Source of the DNA: Ligula intestinalis
Lineage: Eukaryota > Platyhelminthes > Cestoda > Diphyllobothriidea > Diphyllobothriidae
Length of the DNA stretch: 64,000 nt
Assembly (NCBI GenBank): GCA_036362985.1
Contig: JAYGXS010000004.1
Span: 63,366,706-63,430,705, forward strand
Direction of reading: 5' to 3'
In this document: positions 24,894 through 30,720 of the stretch, piece by piece
Layout: every line of letters starts with the position of its first letter
How positions within the stretch are numbered: position 1 is the stretch's first letter
Program-made: the position numbers and the translations under genes
Notes under the pieces: model-generated
What the model saw: the letters and a program-made list of their open reading frames with translations, nothing else
Told to the model about the DNA's origin: nothing
Databases searched by the model: none

Positions 24894-27800
24894 AGAAGAA
24901 CGTGTGGTCGCAAAACATGAGTTAAATTTATCTAACCTTTATTTTCACACTGACAGAATCCTTATTAACTATGCTTTGGCCCTTAACCGCTCCGATGGGC
25001 ATTTTCTTTCCATTCTCTTCTCCCCAGGCAATTATGAAGGCAGTACATTTGAGGCCTCCAGCACCCTGCCCTCCCATCGGTACAGTTTCCACTCGCCTTT
25101 TCGAGAAAGCGGTCCGAATTCCCGTCCGGTGAGCCGACATCCCACCTCGCCTACACCTCCGCCACACGACATGACCCTCGAGGACTCGGCTGAGGCCGGC
25201 GCTAGGGATCCCAGTAGCTCTTGCAGCACACCGCTGCCCCCACCACCACAATCCGATCGAATCCTACCGCCTTCCATACCACCCAAACTCTTTCCTCGAT
25301 CCAGACAGTATGCTGCAGTCTCGCCAACTGATTTCAGCGTTTTGACGACGACGTCTTCCAACCCTGAAGTGAGCAGTGGTAGTGGCGATTCCCCTCCACC
25401 TCCTGCACTGCCTCCTCACCGACTGCCCTACGCTGAGCGTCTGAAAATGTGCCGTGAACAGCCTGACTATCTGTGTTCTGCTTACTCCTCCTCATCACTG
25501 GGGTCGCAGGAAGTCTTTGACAATGCTGACAGGATTTTTTTAACTGGTGAGTACGCGAGACAGCTGTCGCCCATCGTGTGGTGTCGACTCCCTCAGGGTC
25601 ACACAACCTTGGGCCACTGGTACGCGTGGGTCTTTTGCCTGCACACTTTCGCGTGTGGGGATTTCTTTGTCATCCTGACTTTACGATGGCAAGACTGTTA
25701 ACTCGTGTTCTGTGCTGTCCTAACAGTTATCCATATGACTTTAAGAGTTAAATCGCCTTGAATTTAACCTTTTGTCGCCATTTAACCATTTATCGCATTT
25801 ATTAATGCCTTCTTGTACTTATAGGAATTTTTAGAATATAAAATGGTTTTTGTGAGCGACGAACCTCCTTAGTTTCTGAATTTGTCAAGTGCACGTTCAG
25901 ATATTACTGCCTAGTTATAGTCATAACGCCAAATAAACTGCCCATTAGTGATTTCAAAAGGCTCTGTAGTATTCTAAGCGGACAGAATCTTTCAAGTTCA
26001 CTGTGCAAGAACAACTGTGTAGTGGGACTCCACTGATTTAATTTATCTCCCAAAAAGAACTACTGTGATTTCGCTGATGCTGGGTATCGGGCGACGACAG
26101 CGCAGTCGATAGATGTCTGACAAAGTGTTTGCTGAGCCGGAAGCAGCTGCTCCCTTAGTTTCTGTCGAGATTCCCCTGCTCGGATTCTTTATGTCAGTAT
26201 CAGTTTATTGAGGGAAAGGCAGGCGAATGCCTTTGAAGCCCCTATTGGTAAAAAGATGACCGGAAATATATGGATAGAAAGTACCTCAATGACATGTTGC
26301 AGATGTGGGCACGGCAGTTGAAATGCATTAGAATTAGTAATCAAACATTACTACTCGTTTATTATAAATAGCACTTATGTGTTATTACTAATTCGACGCC
26401 CCGGCAACTGCCGTGTTCTCATCCACAACATGTAGTTGGCGTACTTTTTACATTTTTATTTGTGTGACGACTTTTTTTCAACAGCCATCGTAAACGCGGT
26501 CTTGGTTTTTAATTTGTAGGCCAATCTGATTCGGCTGGATCAACCCTGGACCGAGGCGAAGGAGGAATCTACCAACAGCAGATCTTCCTCGACCGACAGG
26601 CCTGCAACTCTTCCGCTCCGATATTCTGTAAGCAGCGCTCGGAGTCGCCGCCACTACCACCAAGGCCACCGCGGCCCACTCGGCAGGTCTCCTCCTCTTC
26701 CACTGGCATTCCCACGGAGACCTACGATTTCACACAGTTTCAGGCCCGGTTGACCCCCATGTCCGAGGGTAAGGCAGGTCTGTTGATGTCTTGTCTTTTG
26801 TGGTGAAAAGCTGCGCTGCCTGCGACTACAGGTAAGTTTGACATTGATAGGTTAGAACAGACCCCCAGGGGGTTGGGGCTGGTGGAATTCAATGAAGACC
26901 CCTAATTGACAGTGAGGAGACGCGTGTGTAGGTGGCTTATTGTGCTTCATGAGCCAGCCTCATACCCAGAATGCATGGTTTTCTGTTGTGATTGGAACGC
27001 AGAGGTCGTGGATGTAACTAAAGAATGAAATGGGTTTCGTAAAAGTCTGCTTTGCAATGGACAAATCAACCCACTATCCACTTGTCTGATGGATCTTGCC
27101 ACACTGGACGTTCGACATTTCAACGCTTACTAAACAGCTAATAGTGTGTCGCACTTGCTGGTGACTGCTCAGTGCCGACAGCTATTGGTGCTTCTTCATG
27201 GACAAGGAACAACCGATCTACATATATTGTTTTGCTGAAATGCTGCCTGTTTCTGTTGTCAAACCAGACTCATCGTTTCACTCATGGTAAACATGATCCG
27301 TCGATCCTCATACTGTCGATGCACGTTCGTGCGTGTTAAAAAGATATTCCCTGAATGCCCACATCAGTCTCCAGATTGCCTGACTTTGTCTTGCTATGAG
27401 CTCTGCCAGGTAGATGGTGAATTTGCTGAAGGTTTTCTTTGCATTGGTCTATTTCATACTTAAGAGAATATTCTCCAGGTGCATAATACTGCAAAAAGAA
27501 TGCGGACAAAGCTACCTGAAATCACTTCCAAAAGTGAGAATTGCTAACAATAGCCTCTGCAGAGGGTGTTTTTATGCTATACTTAAATGGCTACTGTATA
27601 TGTTTTAGTACGCGCAGCTAAGACGTTATTTTATTTTGGACACCTGCATATTTTGAAGCATCGGAATGCATCGCATTCCTGTTGTCCGATACTTTCAGTA
27701 CGTCATACAACATCTCCTTCCAATTCAGTAGGTTTCCTGTGCAGTCGTTATTAGAAGTGGGTCTATGTATTCTTTCCATCAGTATTTTCTTCTTCCACAA

Positions 27801-28246
27801 GATTTGTTTTTTTTACTACTTCTGGGATTTGACCTTCGGACACCTACTCTGTAATGGCTAGTCAGTTTTCATTGTCAACTGCGTCATCCTTATCTCCACT
27901 TCCTCCTCCTCCAGGTCTTAGCGGGTTTCAGCCCTTGACGACTACTTGCTACGACATCGATTTGGTACCATCGTCGGCCGTCTACAGTGACCGCTCGCCT
28001 GAGCTGCCTCCGCGCAGCAGCACTCGAGAGCGCCTCCCACCACCGCTGCCTCCTGGTTCCAGTGGACGCCAGTCTCAGCGCACCTTAACGAGTTTGGCGG
28101 CATCAGTAGACGCCAATGTACCGCCCCTACCCCCACGCGTCAGCCACTACGCCCTTTCCTCCGGCCAGGAGGACTGTCTGCCCCCAATTCCGCCCAAATC
28201 GCAGGCTCGCGGCCCACACTTGTCGCCGCCACCTCCGCCTACTTAG
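121..28246 (+). CDS. sos: Son of sevenless (SOS) Ras-GEF, 3' part, 14 exons
   Basis: Join of 121-441, 2824-3184, 3402-3476, 5728-5890, 8264-8457, 10579-10837, 14000-14137, 17125-17307, 18489-18950, 20938-21123, 22733-22961, 25028-25546, 26520-26768, 27915-28246. All borders are AG/GT, and every junction keeps phase, giving 1222 codons plus TAG with no internal stop. SOS catalyses GDP/GTP exchange on Ras at the plasma membrane, recruited by Grb2. Order by residue: PH C-terminal part 1-226, linker 227-270, REM about 270-425, CDC25 about 455-745, proline-rich tail 780-1222. This matches the animal SOS order; histone-fold, DH and first PH strands are missing because the window starts inside the gene. 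Family hallmarks include LIERMTYH (REM), ALNNFQG and SAPVYRL (CDC25), and PPLPPR-type SH3 ligands. Low-complexity insertions sit in the PH and CDC25 regions. Family identification is from remembered SOS sequence, not a search. Confidence 0.93.
442..2823 (+). other. SOS intron
   Basis: No exon is seen. 442-1560 shows nothing I can name. 1580-2300 is a decayed relative of the palindromic element at 37422-38336. 2385-2445 and 2545-2640 are two short minus-strand tails of the SINE-A family (see 60097-60453). Confidence 0.6.
1580..2300. mobile_element. Decayed long-inverted-repeat (mariner-type) element
   Basis: The left arm (about 1596-1900: ATGCAACAT..., CTAATCGGCATTGA..., TTTGACTGCCTTTATA..., AGCAAATTACGCCTTC) matches the left arm of the 37422-38336 palindrome base by base over hundreds of positions. 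From about 2205 the complement returns (GAAGGCGTAATTTGCTA..., TACAAGAAATATTTTCTG). The right arm is cut off near 2300 where another repeat begins, so the outer right terminus is lost. Confidence 0.7.
2824..3184 (+). CDS. sos: SOS exon: PH domain C-terminal part with Ser/Thr-rich loop
   Basis: Encodes LFLFELEYWKEVNVVK, a Pro/Ser/Thr-rich loop of about 55 residues, then RVVFCFRTADAKADWLGTMI and ALQTKR. The last block matches the PH C-terminal helix of SOS (SAK..EDKNRWMAALISLQ in human). The donor is GTTAGT at 3185. The acceptor (AG 2822-2823, after a pyrimidine-rich run) is weaker by consensus, but it gives the phase required by the preceding exon. The exon end is more certain than its start. 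Confidence 0.8.
3347..3366. repeat. (TTG)n microsatellite
   Basis: About seven TTG units just upstream of the 3402-3476 micro-exon. Confidence 0.9.
3402..3476 (+). CDS. sos: SOS micro-exon: PH-REM linker
   Basis: A 75-nt exon between a strong acceptor (TTTTTTATCTCAG) and donor GTGAGT. It encodes LFRRYLRELPKQEIPLVLPD and PKVY, aligning to the human linker that ends in RLPSADVY just before FAEPD. It receives one base from the previous exon and leaves two, so it is the only frame that joins 3184 to 5728 with the linker present. It directly follows a (TTG)n microsatellite. It is too short to stand out as an ORF; it was found by phase and homology. Confidence 0.82.
3888..4545. mobile_element. Penelope-type terminal-repeat element with inverted ends
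   Basis: The outer ends are inverted copies of each other: 3918-3968 (AAGACGACTAGATCGCTGGG) and 4487-4540 on the other strand (AAGACGGCTCGATCGCTGGG). Inside the left end, read on the minus strand, is an ATCCG/CGGAT stem followed by GAAACGTCAGGC. This is the hammerhead-like signature discussed in the findings. The interior has no coding potential. Related fragments are at 8655-9010 and 30560-30720. Confidence 0.5.
5305..5380 (+). repeat. Penelope-like 3' end with hammerhead-like core
   Basis: CTGATGATTGTCTCCCACAA, then GTCCGAAAGCTCACAAGAAT. The same layout (CTGATGATGG...GCCGAAAGCTCAGAAGAAT) sits at 55790-55835, directly behind a Penelope GIY-YIG remnant, which identifies this orphan copy. Confidence 0.6.
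5728..5890 (+). CDS. sos: SOS exon: start of REM domain
   Basis: Acceptor TTGCAG, donor GTTTGT. Encodes FTQPDTVNTIQFERP, then IPVIKAATITKLIERMTYH and YYDSKSIRTFLQ, nearly collinear with human SOS1 FAEPDSEENIIFEE...[21 protein letters not shown]. The REM (Ras exchanger motif) domain holds the allosteric Ras site and stabilises the CDC25 domain. The exon ends at a codon boundary and continues TYRRF in the next exon. Confidence 0.95.
6413..6942 (+). mobile_element. RTE-type LINE 3' fragment nested in the jockey-like LINE
   Basis: Carries the C-terminal block found in the other RTE copies: a degenerate ED...LEVFDNRCLRTI, then RRLRWFGHVLRRPPRQLS-like codons, then GTCGTCATGACATGGAGGCTG-type sequence. 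It ends in a GTAAGTAAGTAA tail. TCACTC occurs at both borders (6407-6412 and 6943-6948), and the host LINE resumes exactly after it. Several stops and frameshifts; non-functional. Confidence 0.8.
7105..7366 (+). mobile_element. SINE-B copy with 11-bp target duplication and 5' inversion
   Basis: Flanked by GCCAGGCACCC at 7094-7104 and 7367-7377. The 3' half matches the copy at 53700-53870 (GGTGGATCT..., CCCTCCCGACCACGCTG..., CTCCTGAT.CAAC.AGGGCTA). Its first about 75 bases are the reverse complement of the corresponding part of that copy, leaving GTAGGGAGATTGG (7105) opposite CCAATCTCCCTAC (7183-7195). The 3' tail resembles the jockey-like LINE tail at 48990. Confidence 0.75.
7560..7720 (+). 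repeat. Dispersed repeat D
   Basis: GGTGACTTGCGCGT... followed by CACCC.CCTGAGCCCG.TGCCAAGAAGACC-like sequence recurs at 40105-40265, 50985-51130 and, in part or inverted, at 23060-23340 and 53985-54175. No coding capacity; the family is unknown to me. Confidence 0.5.
8264..8457 (+). CDS. sos: SOS exon: REM domain, central
   Basis: Acceptor TTCCTCAG, donor GTACGT. Encodes TYRRFLSPHDLLDLLIKRFN and later FHSAYKRRIQY, matching the TYRSF..PQELLSLIIERF and LKRFRKEYIQPVQLRV segments of SOS. Phase 2 at the donor is completed by one base at 10579, giving the joined R-VLSLITKWV. Confidence 0.94.
8458..10578 (+). other. SOS intron
   Basis: Apart from 8655-9010, a short motif at 9160-9215 (TTTATTGAGGGAAA...CTATTGGTA) is shared with 26196-26255. 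9330-9750 has overlapping open stretches on both strands with no recognisable domain. The rest is AT-rich and featureless to me. Confidence 0.45.
8655..9010. repeat. Penelope-type terminal repeat fragment
   Basis: TTGATCGCTGGGATAACACT, then a decayed ACGTTACGACACCCGTCGCAT, AGCAGAAAACAGTAGCAG and later TACTTGCTTGCTGACC. Collinear with 3930-4250. Its outer right end is lost. Confidence 0.55.
10579..10837 (+). CDS. sos: SOS exon: REM domain C-terminal half and REM-CDC25 linker
   Basis: Acceptor CCTTTCAG, donor GTGAGT. Encodes VLSLITKWVRDSAYFKHDF, the RVLNVCRHWVEHHFYDF block of SOS, then helices leading to the linker before the catalytic domain. It ends at a codon boundary (RSDQIRLTN). The linker is diverged from vertebrates but of similar length. 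Confidence 0.94.
11180..11380 (+). repeat. Degenerate telomere-like (CTAACC-type) tract
   Basis: About 200 bases made of short variants such as CTAAACCC, CCTAAACCCTA, TTAACCCC and CTCAACCC, with strong strand asymmetry (few G). It reads as a decayed AACCCT-type array or a low-complexity satellite. No tandem period is intact. Confidence 0.5.
13261..13927. mobile_element. TA-flanked non-autonomous inverted-repeat element
   Basis: The left end GAGTAGTCGTCAAAGACCATG (13261 on) and the reverse complement of the right end (CGGTAGTCGCCAAAGACCATG, ending at 13927) match over about 35 bases. TA lies directly outside each end (13259-13260 and 13928-13929). The interior is AT-rich and non-coding. This has the design of a Tc1/mariner-superfamily MITE. 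The two terminal bases differ, as expected of an old copy. Confidence 0.65.
14000..14137 (+). CDS. sos: SOS exon: start of CDC25 catalytic domain
   Basis: Acceptor TTCCTACAG, donor GTAAAA. Encodes VHPLELARQVTLHEWELYSK, matching the [20 protein letters not shown] opening of the SOS CDC25 domain, and later KSNGPNLKNSLEFSNK (human EINSPNLLKMIRHTTN). Both borders are in phase 0. Confidence 0.95.
14757..15676 (+). mobile_element. Pogo/Tigger-type DNA transposon remnant
   Basis: Terminal inverted repeats of about 28 bases: left AAGTAGTCACCGGTTATTAA from 14757, right (reverse complement) CAGTAGTTGCTGGTTATTAA ending at 15676. TA flanks both sides (14755-14756 and 15677-15678). The inside encodes broken DDE transposase. 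The total of 920 bp is too short for an autonomous pogo-type element, so it is internally deleted. Confidence 0.8.
15054..15455 (+). pseudogene. Pogo/Tigger-like DDE transposase fragment
   Basis: 15054-15311 encodes an open stretch with LPNILKTYHPKDIQNAYETG and IYFRALPSSTLVKKDA. After a frameshift near 15300, KTAKDRITALVTCAKDGTKE and GLLVIGMYKNPRCFKNVKDL follow. This order (DI.NADETG.FF..LP..TL, then KDR.T.L....DG, then IGK..NPRCFK) is typical of jerky/CENP-B/Tigger transposases. The first catalytic Asp is replaced: NAYETG instead of NADETG. With the frameshift and the missing HTH and third acidic residue, it is certainly dead. It lies inside the TIRs at 14757-15676. Confidence 0.85.
16130..16690 (+). 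repeat. Possible solo LTR or other long repeat
   Basis: GC-richer than its surroundings. It has a CCCCTTAAATAG box (16435), then an AATAAA (about 16590) and a following CT-rich stretch, the layout of an LTR promoter plus polyadenylation site. Termini and target duplication are not clear, so the class is uncertain. Confidence 0.3.
17125..17307 (+). CDS. sos: SOS exon: CDC25 domain
   Basis: Acceptor TTCCGCAG, donor GTAAGT. Encodes FQRWLVLNIMSHESMEDRV, then LLLLFDALNNFQGIQEARAA and LSAPVYRLRDTF, one of the most conserved blocks of Ras GEFs (human [23 protein letters not shown]). Phase 0 at both ends. Confidence 0.96.
17308..18488 (+). other. SOS intron
   Basis: No exon or named repeat is recognised. 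Open stretches at 17777-18019 on both strands are overlapping shadows without family evidence. Confidence 0.45.
18489..18950 (+). CDS. sos: SOS exon: CDC25 domain with Gly/Ser-rich insertion and helical hairpin
   Basis: Acceptor TCTCGTAG, donor GTACTT. Encodes a helix (KAHHRTLLQRLLASDID), IHCIDPPAVPFIAVGG (human SINPPCVPFFGIYLTN), then about 47 low-complexity residues (joined residues about 637-683, including a GGGGG run and PSPPESSS). It resumes at LLINFFKCQQIADLVEHYLS, matching [20 protein letters not shown]. The insertion falls between conserved helices of the catalytic domain, where vertebrate SOS has a short linker. Otherwise collinear. Confidence 0.94.
18951..20937 (+). other. SOS intron
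   Basis: 19189-20050 on the minus strand gives long but broken open stretches. Around 19900-20030 it reads like a decayed reverse-transcriptase segment (minus strand: GVLQGSILSPHLF... and DGLQSVSKWE-like codons). I regard this as a probable LINE RT remnant. The rest is unassigned. Confidence 0.35.
19450..20050 (-). mobile_element. Probable decayed reverse-transcriptase remnant
   Basis: Minus strand near 20030-19980 reads NNCGVLQGSILSPHLFSLH, a RT GVxQGSxLSP motif. It is followed by TNEGLFVKYANDIVVGHPLK (a YADD-like block with N for D) and then YLEVLKDGLEHISA. The order and spacing fit a non-LTR RT fingers/palm region. Heavily mutated downstream. Confidence 0.6.
20938..21123 (+). CDS. sos: SOS exon: end of CDC25 domain
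   Basis: Acceptor CCTTATAG, donor GTAAGT. Encodes ELLNNLDPLGLAGVPDEAAF and DLMFQQSLAIQPRE, matching [32 protein letters not shown], the closing helix of the SOS catalytic core. A Gly/Ser-rich start of the tail follows. Confidence 0.93.
21151..21171. repeat. Poly-C run
   Basis: Interrupted C tract just inside the intron after the CDC25-closing exon. Confidence 0.8.
21970..22612. repeat. Long inverted repeat, Penelope-type ends
   Basis: The left arm (about 21970-22295) and right arm (about 22345-22612) are inverted copies: CCATCTTCTTCTGCAAAT..., GACCTGTCCTTTGCTTACG... on the left against CGTAAGTAAAGGACAGG..., TTTGCAGACGAAGATGG on the right. They are separated by about 45 bases. Each outer end carries a CCGAAACGTCGG-like motif next to GGCTGTCCTTTGTCGAA. 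No coding content survives. Confidence 0.65.
22733..22961 (+). CDS. sos: SOS exon: C-terminal tail
   Basis: The acceptor follows a CT-rich run (TGTTCAG); the donor is GTGAGT. 76 codons (SRPLSATEVRVAALLNAAPI...). No domain is recognised. It is assigned to SOS because it is open, enters in phase 0 and leaves in phase 1, exactly as the flanking exons require. Confidence 0.8.
24105..24285 (+). repeat. LTR-like repeat, family L
   Basis: AACGACTTGCTCGGACTTGC..., GGGCTCTCGGGTTCGGCG..., ending CAGGCGCGGGTCATAACA. It is collinear with 35640-35802 and 57480-57632, which end GACGCGGGTCGTAACA and CAGGCGCGGATCATAACA. The shared 3' terminus and promoter-like layout suggest solo LTR ends. Confidence 0.5.
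24287..24735 (-). mobile_element. Jockey-like LINE 3' fragment
   Basis: Minus strand encodes THCPLTQLRIGYAMLLRQDQ, then DPSTPDSCQDCGFSPHDYQN and SRPGTQLTPTDLSL, matching the 48700-48970 copy (CTLAQLRRGYCMLLRQYQH, CCPDCGVSPHDCLHLFAC). The C-x2-C...H zinc-knuckle-like C-terminus is characteristic of this LINE group. Broken by stops. Confidence 0.75.
24855..24901. repeat. (GAA)n microsatellite
   Basis: About fifteen AAG/GAA units with one interruption, directly 5' of the large proline-rich exon. Confidence 0.95.
25028..25546 (+). CDS. sos: SOS exon: proline-rich tail
   Basis: Acceptor TTCTCCCCAG, donor GTGAGT. 172 codons rich in Pro/Ser: PTPPPHDM, TPLPPPPQSDRILPPSIPPK, SPPPPALPPHRLPY. In SOS this region is a disordered tail that binds Grb2/Drk SH3 domains. 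The PPSIPPK and PPPALPPHR stretches are plausible SH3 ligands. Phases 1 in, 1 out. Confidence 0.85.
25547..26519 (+). other. SOS intron
   Basis: Holds the hairpin element at 26278-26447 and, just before it, the short motif shared with 9160-9215. No exon is seen in the rest. Confidence 0.5.
26278..26447. mobile_element. Short hairpin (MITE-like) element
   Basis: Two arms of about 64 bases, 26278-26341 and 26383-26447, are inverted copies: AAGTACCTCAATGACATGTT... and ...ACATGTAGTTGGCGTACTTT; GGCACGGCAGTTG faces CAACTGCCGTGTTC; AATTAGTAAT faces ATTACTAATT. The loop is about 40 bases, and a foldback structure is evident. Confidence 0.7.
26520..26768 (+). CDS. sos: SOS exon: proline-rich tail with SH3 ligand PPLPPRPPRP
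   Basis: Acceptor TTTGTAG, donor GTAAGG. 82 codons including SESPPLPPRPPRPTRQ, a canonical class II (PxxPxR) SH3 ligand of the kind that recruits Grb2. Phases 1 in, 1 out, consistent with both neighbours. Confidence 0.85.
26769..27914 (+). other. SOS intron
   Basis: No repeat or exon recognised. The open stretch 27414-27608 lacks splice or family support. Confidence 0.45.
27915..28246 (+). CDS. sos: SOS terminal exon: proline-rich tail and stop
   Basis: Acceptor CCTCCAG; 109 residues then TAG at 28244-28246. Contains ERLPPPLPPG, NVPPLPPRVSHY and CLPPIPPKSQ, further PxxPxR/K SH3 ligands as in the SOS C-terminus, ending SPPPPPT. A polyadenylation signal lies 61 bases beyond the stop. Confidence 0.88.
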
Positions 28247-28306
28247 TCTTCCAGCTGCCAGTGAGACCCGGGTCTCGGCCGCTGCTCTGCCTGACAGACT
28301 GACAGA

Positions 28307-28312
28307 AATAAA
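28307..28312 (+). promoter_or_regulatory. Polyadenylation signal of SOS
   Basis: AATAAA 61 nt after the SOS stop codon, followed at once by a (GA)n run. It is the only good signal close to the stop; the 3' UTR would be about 80-100 nt. Confidence 0.6.
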
Positions 28313-28334
28313 AAGAGAGAGAGAGAGAGAGAGC
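28313..28334. repeat. (GA)n microsatellite
   Basis: About ten GA units immediately after the SOS polyadenylation signal. Confidence 0.9.
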
Positions 28335-29257
28335 GAAGGCCAGCCCTTAATTTTGAGTACTAAAGATTTTCTAACAAAACCTCTTCCAGGCACCGGAACG
28401 CAAAGACAGGCTAACAAGGACAGATACGCGCCCTTCTGAGTTAGCGCAAGTCCTGCGCGGATTTCGTCACCCTGGGGGTAAGAATCGGAGTGCGGCTGGC
28501 GCATAAATGTCGCAGGGTTACAATGGGCTACCAGAAGACCAACATGGAGGCTCAGCTTAACAAGTCTGCCATTGTGCAATATTTGCTCATGTCTTTCGCT
28601 TCCCTCCGCCCCCTTCCCTTCCCTCGCCAGCTTTCCTCGCGCTAGGCAAAAGTTGCCGAATTCATCCTCCCCAAATTACCCACTCCGATGACGTGAAGCC
28701 CATTTCTACGATGAACTGCGCCCCCCCCCCCCCCCCATCAGGCAAACCGACTGTCTCTACGAGCTACCGTGCCTAAGTCGATACAGACTGTGCCTTTGAT
28801 TTTCTAATCCTACTCATGGTGCCTGCTGACCACTGCGCCTCTCGTGCGCGTACTATTGGCAGTCTGCTTCTCGGCCAATCACAGCTTCGCCCAAATTGAC
28901 TAATCACTGTAAAGGTCGAGTCAGGTATGCTCTCGCTCACGGCGCTCTGGCGTCGGCTGCACCTATCACTCAAGATGCCTGTTCTGGCAGCCCCAGGTGT
29001 GCGCTTCTCATCAAACTGTTGCTTGATCCGATCAGTTCTCCATTCATTCTGTAAAGAATACATTGCTGTATTTACTGCTTTCCTACTTTTCGTATTTCTG
29101 ACTGGACCCGCGCCTTTAGGTCGTAGTGGCAAGGGTCAGACTATGAGTTAAACTGCGGTGTGACAATATCACCATGAGTTTGGGTCCCGAAACAGCAGTA
29201 GTCTGCCTTTGCAGGTCTCTATAAGACGGAAAATTCAATCGACCCGATTATGGCAAA

Positions 29258-29325
29258 TTCGCGGTCTCGATGGGTTTCAAAACCACATAGCAGGAACCAT
29301 TGAACTACGAAGACACGCCGAAGCG
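29258..29325 (-). mobile_element. tRNA-like SINE-C copy, decayed
   Basis: Collinear with 29536-29611 (CGGCGTGTCTTCGTAGTTCA... on the minus strand) but with more substitutions in the B-box region. Flanking bases (AAATTCGCGG) are shared between the two copies. Confidence 0.55.
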
Positions 29326-29535
29326 TTGAATTAAATCACACTTACGTCGATGTACTCGCACAACCTACTGAAAGTATGAAATGCACCGTAACGGATACAG
29401 CAAGCTGACTGCCTAGGCAGGATTTCCTAAGCAGTCATCTAGAATCTACCGGAATGCTTACTAGGCTCGATTAATTCTTAGGGGAGTTTGGGCAGATTTG
29501 CTTAATTCAGTTGACCAAATCGTGAAAAATTCGCG

Positions 29536-29611
29536 GCCCGGTGGGATTCGAAGTCATACAGCAGGGCAGGCTTTAATACAACCAACGCTCTACCAAAGGC
29601 ACACCGAGGCC
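29536..29611 (-). mobile_element. tRNA-like SINE-C head
   Basis: Minus strand folds like a tRNA: GGCCTCGGTG start, A box GTGCCTTTGGTAGAGCG, B box GACTTCGAATCCCACC and a 3' CCGGGCC closing the acceptor arm. An extra arm-like insertion, a second copy nearby and the conserved 3' flank GCGAATTTTTCACGA point to a SINE rather than a working tRNA gene. Confidence 0.6.
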
Positions 29612-30559
29612 TTGAATTTAGTCACACTTGGAAAATAACTTACATGTGACCTTGCTCACTTCACTGGTAGTTGCTGAACTGTGTCCTCGCAGTATGTGTA
29701 AGGTGCTTACGATCAAGAACCTTTATGATATAAACGGAAAGCGATAGCAAAATCGCACCGACCCCAACATTTGGCGATCGATCCCGTACGTCAAAAACGT
29801 CTCGTAGGACGTCAGTCGCCTTGTCGCTTCGCTTGGAGATGAAGTCGCACAGACCAGAGGCAACCATAAGGCGTCAGATAATGAAACCGAGAGGCACACC
29901 GTCTGGCAAAAAAACATGTGGAGTCATATAGAGGACCTGGTGTAGTTACGGATAAAGCAGCTATGTCGGAGAAACTTGTAGACTTCTCAAGTAGCGTATT
30001 GCCGTACTAGCTGCAGCAGTGCGGCAAAATGACGCCATTTCTCAAGTTGTAGCTCATTCGATGAGATCAGGCAGCAAATTAAAAAGTGATGAATCCGAAA
30101 TTATCGCAGAGAGTTACTTGATTCATGGTTCACGCGCCCCCAATCTATCAACAGGTGCAACGATTTGCTTAATCCATATTCGGTGCTAAGAATTAATCTA
30201 GCCAAATCAGGTCGCCAGTTGGGGAACGCACAGGCCACTGCGTCGTCTTATGTCAACCACGGGGTGCCGGAGTATAAACCGAATGTTAATAACCACAACA
30301 ATAACATAGCAGTAACTGTATGAATGGAACTCAAAGGCCTCAAATCATTACGTCAGATAGGGTTAGGACTTAATACCTCGCTGATCGGATACTCACGTCT
30401 CCCCTAAAGAACATTGAGTCGATTACGGATGATTTAGTACGCCCCTGTTCATATCACCGGAGGGACAGATGACCGACTAATCATCACGCCCGATTTCACT
30501 ACGCGTGATGAGATTGCAGCAAGTCAAAGCCTGCATGCCACTCAACAAACTGTCAACGC

Positions 30560-30720
30560 ACAAGAGGGCAATTATGGTTTTGAAGTACAGACTATATCCT
30601 ATAAATACTGCAAATTCCTGTGCATACGTTACCCGTTTCTGTTAATGTCTCTGATGAAGAATCTGCGACGGATATTGAAACGTCAGGCAAATAAGGGTGT
30701 TATTTAGCGGTCGAATCCTA
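30560..30720 (+). repeat. Penelope-type terminal repeat with hammerhead-like core
   Basis: GTCTCTGATGAAGAATCTGC, then GACGGATATTGAAACGTCAG and GCAAATAAGGGTGTTATTTA. It has the intact CTGATGA box, an ATCTG/CGGAT stem and GAAAC-GTC. Same family as 3888-4545, in the opposite orientation to its left end. Confidence 0.6.

Larger units (their letters stand above)
22962..25027 (+). other. SOS intron
   Basis: Contains repeat D-like sequence (23060-23340), the family L LTR-like repeat, a minus-strand jockey-like fragment and a (GAA)n run. 23350-24100 is unassigned. Confidence 0.5.

Noticed and set aside
25032..25361. Minus-strand Gly-rich open frame
   Set aside because: Antisense of the proline-rich SOS exon (CCN codons read as GGN).
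28127..28579. 150-codon minus-strand open frame across the SOS 3' end
   Set aside because: Runs through the SOS stop, the polyadenylation signal and the (GA)n run (giving an SLSLSLSLF stretch); no domain.
28773..29132. 119-codon minus-strand open frame
   Set aside because: No recognisable domain, no splice-compatible borders with KDM7, and no second copy to define it; left unassigned.
29536..29611. tRNA gene candidate on the minus strand
   Set aside because: Has a decayed twin 280 bases away with the same flank and an irregular variable arm; treated as a SINE.
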